Source: Streptomyces caniferus (GTDB lineage Bacteria; Actinomycetota; Actinomycetes; Streptomycetales; Streptomycetaceae). Taken from it: DNA of 64,000 bases. Below are positions 61,796 to 64,000 of the stretch, one piece after another. The stretch's first letter is position 1, and each line of letters opens with the position of its first letter. The translations under genes were made by a program, and so were the position numbers. The stretch covers positions 62,001 to 126,000 of the forward strand of contig NZ_BLIN01000005.1 of the NCBI RefSeq assembly GCF_009811555.1, in the 5' to 3' direction. Under the pieces are notes generated by a model that searched no databases, had not been told where the DNA came from, and saw only the letters and a list, made by a program, of their open reading frames with translations.

Positions 61796-63910
61796 ATGCC
61801 CACCGAGGAAGAGCTGTTCGCGGCGGTCGACGCGCTGCTGGAGGGTGAACCGCACCTGCCGTCACCGGCGGAGCGGGCACGGCTCCGGGAGGCGGCCGGT
61901 GTCACCCAGGCCCGTCTCGCCCAGGTCCTGCGCACGACACCGCAAACGGTGAAGAACTGGGAGCACGGCCGCAGCGAGCCTCGACCGCCCCGGCTGCAGG
62001 CGTATCTGCGACTGCTGGAGGGCTGGGCCGCTCAGCACCCGGCGCCGGAGCCGGACGGTCCTGCAGCACCCGCCCCGAGCCCCACTGCCGCACCCTCCAC
62101 CCCGGTACCCGCACCGGCACCCGCCGTACCCCCACCCGCCCCCGCGGCCACGCCCGACACCAAGCCCTCGACAGCCGGACGCCCGACCGCAAAGCCGGCC
62201 ACCGCGAAGCCGGCCGCACCGAAGAAATCGGCCCCGGCCGAGACCGACCCGCGCTTCGCGCACGGACCGCTCGCGGTACTGGACGGGGACGGATCGGCGT
62301 ACTGCGTGGGGGGCCTGGTACTGGACTGCCCGGCCAAGACGTTCCCCGCGCTGGTCGAATGGGCCCTGACCGAAGCGAAGCTGGGCGCCACGAGGCTTCA
62401 CCGCAACGGCAAGGACGCCGACCCGCTGATCGTCCTCACCAGCGCCGCCGCCGAGCGGCTCGGCCTCCCGGCCGTACTGGAGGACCGGCGCGGCCTGCGC
62501 CTCCCGGAGGACCACAAGGTCCTGAAGCAACTGGCCAAGGCGCAGTGGAAACTGACCAAGCGCGGGTTCGGCCCCTGGGCCCGGATCTACCGGCCCGCCG
62601 AACGCGGCAGGCGGCAGTGCGTGCAGTTCGCGATCCTCCCGTGGGGCGCCCTCGACGCCCGCTCCTGGGGGGACACCGGCCAGTTGCCGCCGCCCGATGT
62701 CGCCGCGGTGCTCGGCACGTACGCCACCCGTGTCCTCACTCCGCGGGGGTCCACCGCCGTCTGCGGCCTGGAGCTGATGAGCGCGCTGCGCCCGCCGACC
62801 CGTGCGGTCAAGGACGCGGCCACCGGTTCCTGGGCGTCCGGGCCGAACCCGGGCTCGCTGACCGAACCTGTCGACCCCGCACCGCCCGAGGCCCCCGCCG
62901 AGCATCCCCTCGTGGCCGCCCTCTACCCCCGCCACCACGTCCGCACCCCGGACCAGGTCATCGACGAGGAGGCGTACGACTGGTTCCGCCCCCTCACCGA
63001 CGAGGAGTGCACCCAGGGCTACACCCATGCGGTCGGCGTCGACGTCAACATGGCCTTCGCCGCCGCCGCCAACCGCCTCGTCATCGGCACCGGCCCGGCA
63101 ACCCACGTACAGAACCCGGCGTTCGAGCCGAAGCTGCCCGGCTCCTGGTTGGTCGACCTCTCCCATATCGAGATCGATCCCCGGCTACCGAATCCCTTCA
63201 CGCCCAAGGGGGTCCGGCCGAGCGGGCCTGCCTGGTACGCGACCTCGACCGTCGCGTACGCGGTGGAGCTCGGCTACGAGGTGGCACCGACCGAGGCGTA
63301 CGTCCGCCACGAGCACGCCGCCTACTTCGACGCCTGGTACACCCGCCTGCGCGACGCCTATATCGCCACCATGGCCGACCTCGGGGTCACCACCGGCATG
63401 CCCGACGAGGACTTCCTCGCCGCGATGGACCGCCACCAGGGCGTGGACCCGGGGCAGGCGGCCGTGCTGTCGGCCATCAAGTCGACGGTCAAGGGCGGCA
63501 TCGGCAAGCTGCGAGAACGCCCCCAAGGCATCAAGCACAAGTTCGGCGAGCCGTGGCCGGCCCTCCAGCGCCCGACCTGGAGCCCGCACGCCCGGGCCGA
63601 GCTGATCGGCAAGGCGCGCACCAACCAGCACCGCAAACTCATGGCATGGGCGCGGGCCGGTCTCTTCCCCGTCGCGATCCTGTCCGACTGTGCCGTCTAC
63701 CTCTCCCACGGCCCCGGCCCGCTGGACTTCATGCCCCGCACTCCCGAGGGCAAGCCGCTGCCCGGAGGGTTCCGCCTCGGCGTCAGCCCCGGCATGGTCA
63801 AGCACGAAGGCACCCGGGACTTCCTGTGGCTCGCCCGGACCATCGAGGACGAGCAGATCAACCCGGCCCGTCACATCAAGGGCGACGACGCCCCCGACAG
63901 CGGGGAGTAG
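61796..63910 (+). CDS. tap: Telomere-associated protein Tap
   Basis: A 704-residue protein. An N-terminal HTH (TQARLAQVLRTTPQTVKNWE) is followed by a Pro/Ala-rich linker (~80-155) and the large Tap-specific body (LDGDGSAYCVGGLVLDCPAK, TSTVAYAVELGYEVAPTEAY, KSTVKGGIGKLRERPQGIKHKFG). Tap binds the 3' overhang of Streptomyces telomeres and recruits the terminal protein Tpg for end patching. Length is near that of known Tap (~740). GGAGGTAAAGC precedes ATG 61796. The tpg gene follows nine bases later, the conserved tap-tpg operon of linear replicons. Confidence 0.93.
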   Translation: MPTEEELFAAVDALLEGEPHLPSPAERARLREAAGVTQARLAQVLRTTPQTVKNWEHGRSEPRPPRLQAYLRLLEGWAAQHPAPEPDGPAAPAPSPTAAPSTPVPAPAPAVPPPAPAATPDTKPSTAGRPTAKPATAKPAAPKKSAPAETDPRFAHGPLAVLDGDGSAYCVGGLVLDCPAKTFPALVEWALTEAKLGATRLHRNGKDADPLIVLTSAAAERLGLPAVLEDRRGLRLPEDHKVLKQLAKAQWKLTKRGFGPWARIYRPAERGRRQCVQFAILPWGALDARSWGDTGQLPPPDVAAVLGTYATRVLTPRGSTAVCGLELMSALRPPTRAVKDAATGSWASGPNPGSLTEPVDPAPPEAPAEHPLVAALYPRHHVRTPDQVIDEEAYDWFRPLTDEECTQGYTHAVGVDVNMAFAAAANRLVIGTGPATHVQNPAFEPKLPGSWLVDLSHIEIDPRLPNPFTPKGVRPSGPAWYATSTVAYAVELGYEVAPTEAYVRHEHAAYFDAWYTRLRDAYIATMADLGVTTGMPDEDFLAAMDRHQGVDPGQAAVLSAIKSTVKGGIGKLRERPQGIKHKFGEPWPALQRPTWSPHARAELIGKARTNQHRKLMAWARAGLFPVAILSDCAVYLSHGPGPLDFMPRTPEGKPLPGGFRLGVSPGMVKHEGTRDFLWLARTIEDEQINPARHIKGDDAPDSGE

Positions 63911-63919
63911 GGACACACG

Positions 63920-64000
63920 ATGGGCCTCCTCGGCGACAGCCTCGACAAGGCCGCGGCGAACACCGCCACCCGCCCGATCCCGAAATCGGCCGGCGCCCAG
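63920..64000 (+). CDS. tpg: Telomere terminal protein Tpg (partial)
   Basis: Only the first 27 codons lie in the window, beginning MGLLGDSLDKAAANTATRPI and going on PKSAGAQ. This matches the start of Streptomyces Tpg proteins (MGLxGDxLxxAAxxAxTRPIPxxxGAQ-like). Tpg becomes covalently attached to the 5' chromosome ends and primes replication of the last bases. It begins nine bases after the tap stop. The rest of the gene is outside the window. Confidence 0.85.
   Translation, partial: MGLLGDSLDKAAANTATRPIPKSAGAQ

Noticed and set aside
1-64000. Insertion sequences, integrases, CRISPR arrays, tRNA or rRNA genes
   Set aside because: None of the protein families, spaced repeats or RNA folds of these elements was seen, despite the subtelomeric setting.

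Overview
The window is Streptomyces DNA. It is very GC-rich, has strong third-position G/C bias, uses many GTG and TTG starts, and carries genes diagnostic of the genus: a chaplin, an AfsA/ScbR-type gamma-butyrolactone pair, DUF6153/DUF305 and DUF6480-type proteins, secreted chitinases and, at the right edge, the telomere genes tap and tpg. Tap and Tpg maintain the ends of linear Streptomyces replicons, so the window most likely lies in a chromosome arm or on a linear plasmid. That fits the mainly accessory gene content. No rRNA, tRNA, CRISPR array or transposase was seen.

Layout. (1) 1-10768: the left edge cuts an NRPS gene (adenylation-thiolation) coupled to an MFS exporter, followed upstream by a clavaminate-synthase-like Fe/2-oxoglutarate oxygenase, an ArsR-like regulator and an ilvB-ilvN pair whose IlvN is an ACT domain only. 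Divergent from these is an Lrp regulator next to an AzlCD branched-chain amino acid exporter. (2) 10847-23063: STAS protein, formaldehyde dehydrogenase, small proteins, GNAT, a chitinase with two DasR-type sites, an M4 protease, DUF6153 and DUF305 proteins, an ABM-fold monooxygenase behind a SoxR-like box, a frameshifted haloacid dehalogenase, a tautomerase divergent from a LysR regulator, and two hypotheticals. (3) 23486-30263: an ABC transporter-NUDIX-methyltransferase/NUDIX operon, a chaplin with a very strong terminator, a small protein, an ArAE/FUSC-like exporter and a repeat-containing small protein. (4) 30362-38452: a molybdopterin oxidoreductase with a fasciclin lipoprotein, a peroxiredoxin, a STAS-like protein, a UBP zinc-finger protein, and a three-gene operon in which two adjacent proteins share a short NNGIIA..VASG motif. 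(5) 38648-44376: a methyltransferase with a 14-bp perfect inverted repeat at its start, a chitinase-like lipoprotein, a gamma-butyrolactone module (HAD phosphatase, AfsA, TetR receptor) and an LppU-like protein.

(6) 44447-55293: a roughly 2000-residue NLR-like protein (TIR, degenerate phosphoesterase, NACHT, pentapeptide repeats, about 15 WD40 repeats), divergent from an ArsB/NhaD-type transporter, then an inositol-phosphatase/cupin-like overlapping pair and a membrane protein. (7) 55631-64000: an FAD monooxygenase with paired 12-bp palindromes in its promoter, gamma-glutamyltransferase, two F420/PPOX-type oxidoreductases, a hypothetical, then tap behind three 12-bp AT-rich direct repeats, and the start of tpg.

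How the genes may work together: region 1 reads as a small peptide pathway with its own branched-chain amino acid supply and export. The AfsA/ScbR/HAD set is a plausible hormone-synthesis and sensing unit. The NLR-like protein and the motif-sharing operon are the best candidates for undescribed conflict or signalling systems. All functional calls come from reading translated sequence by eye, with no database search.
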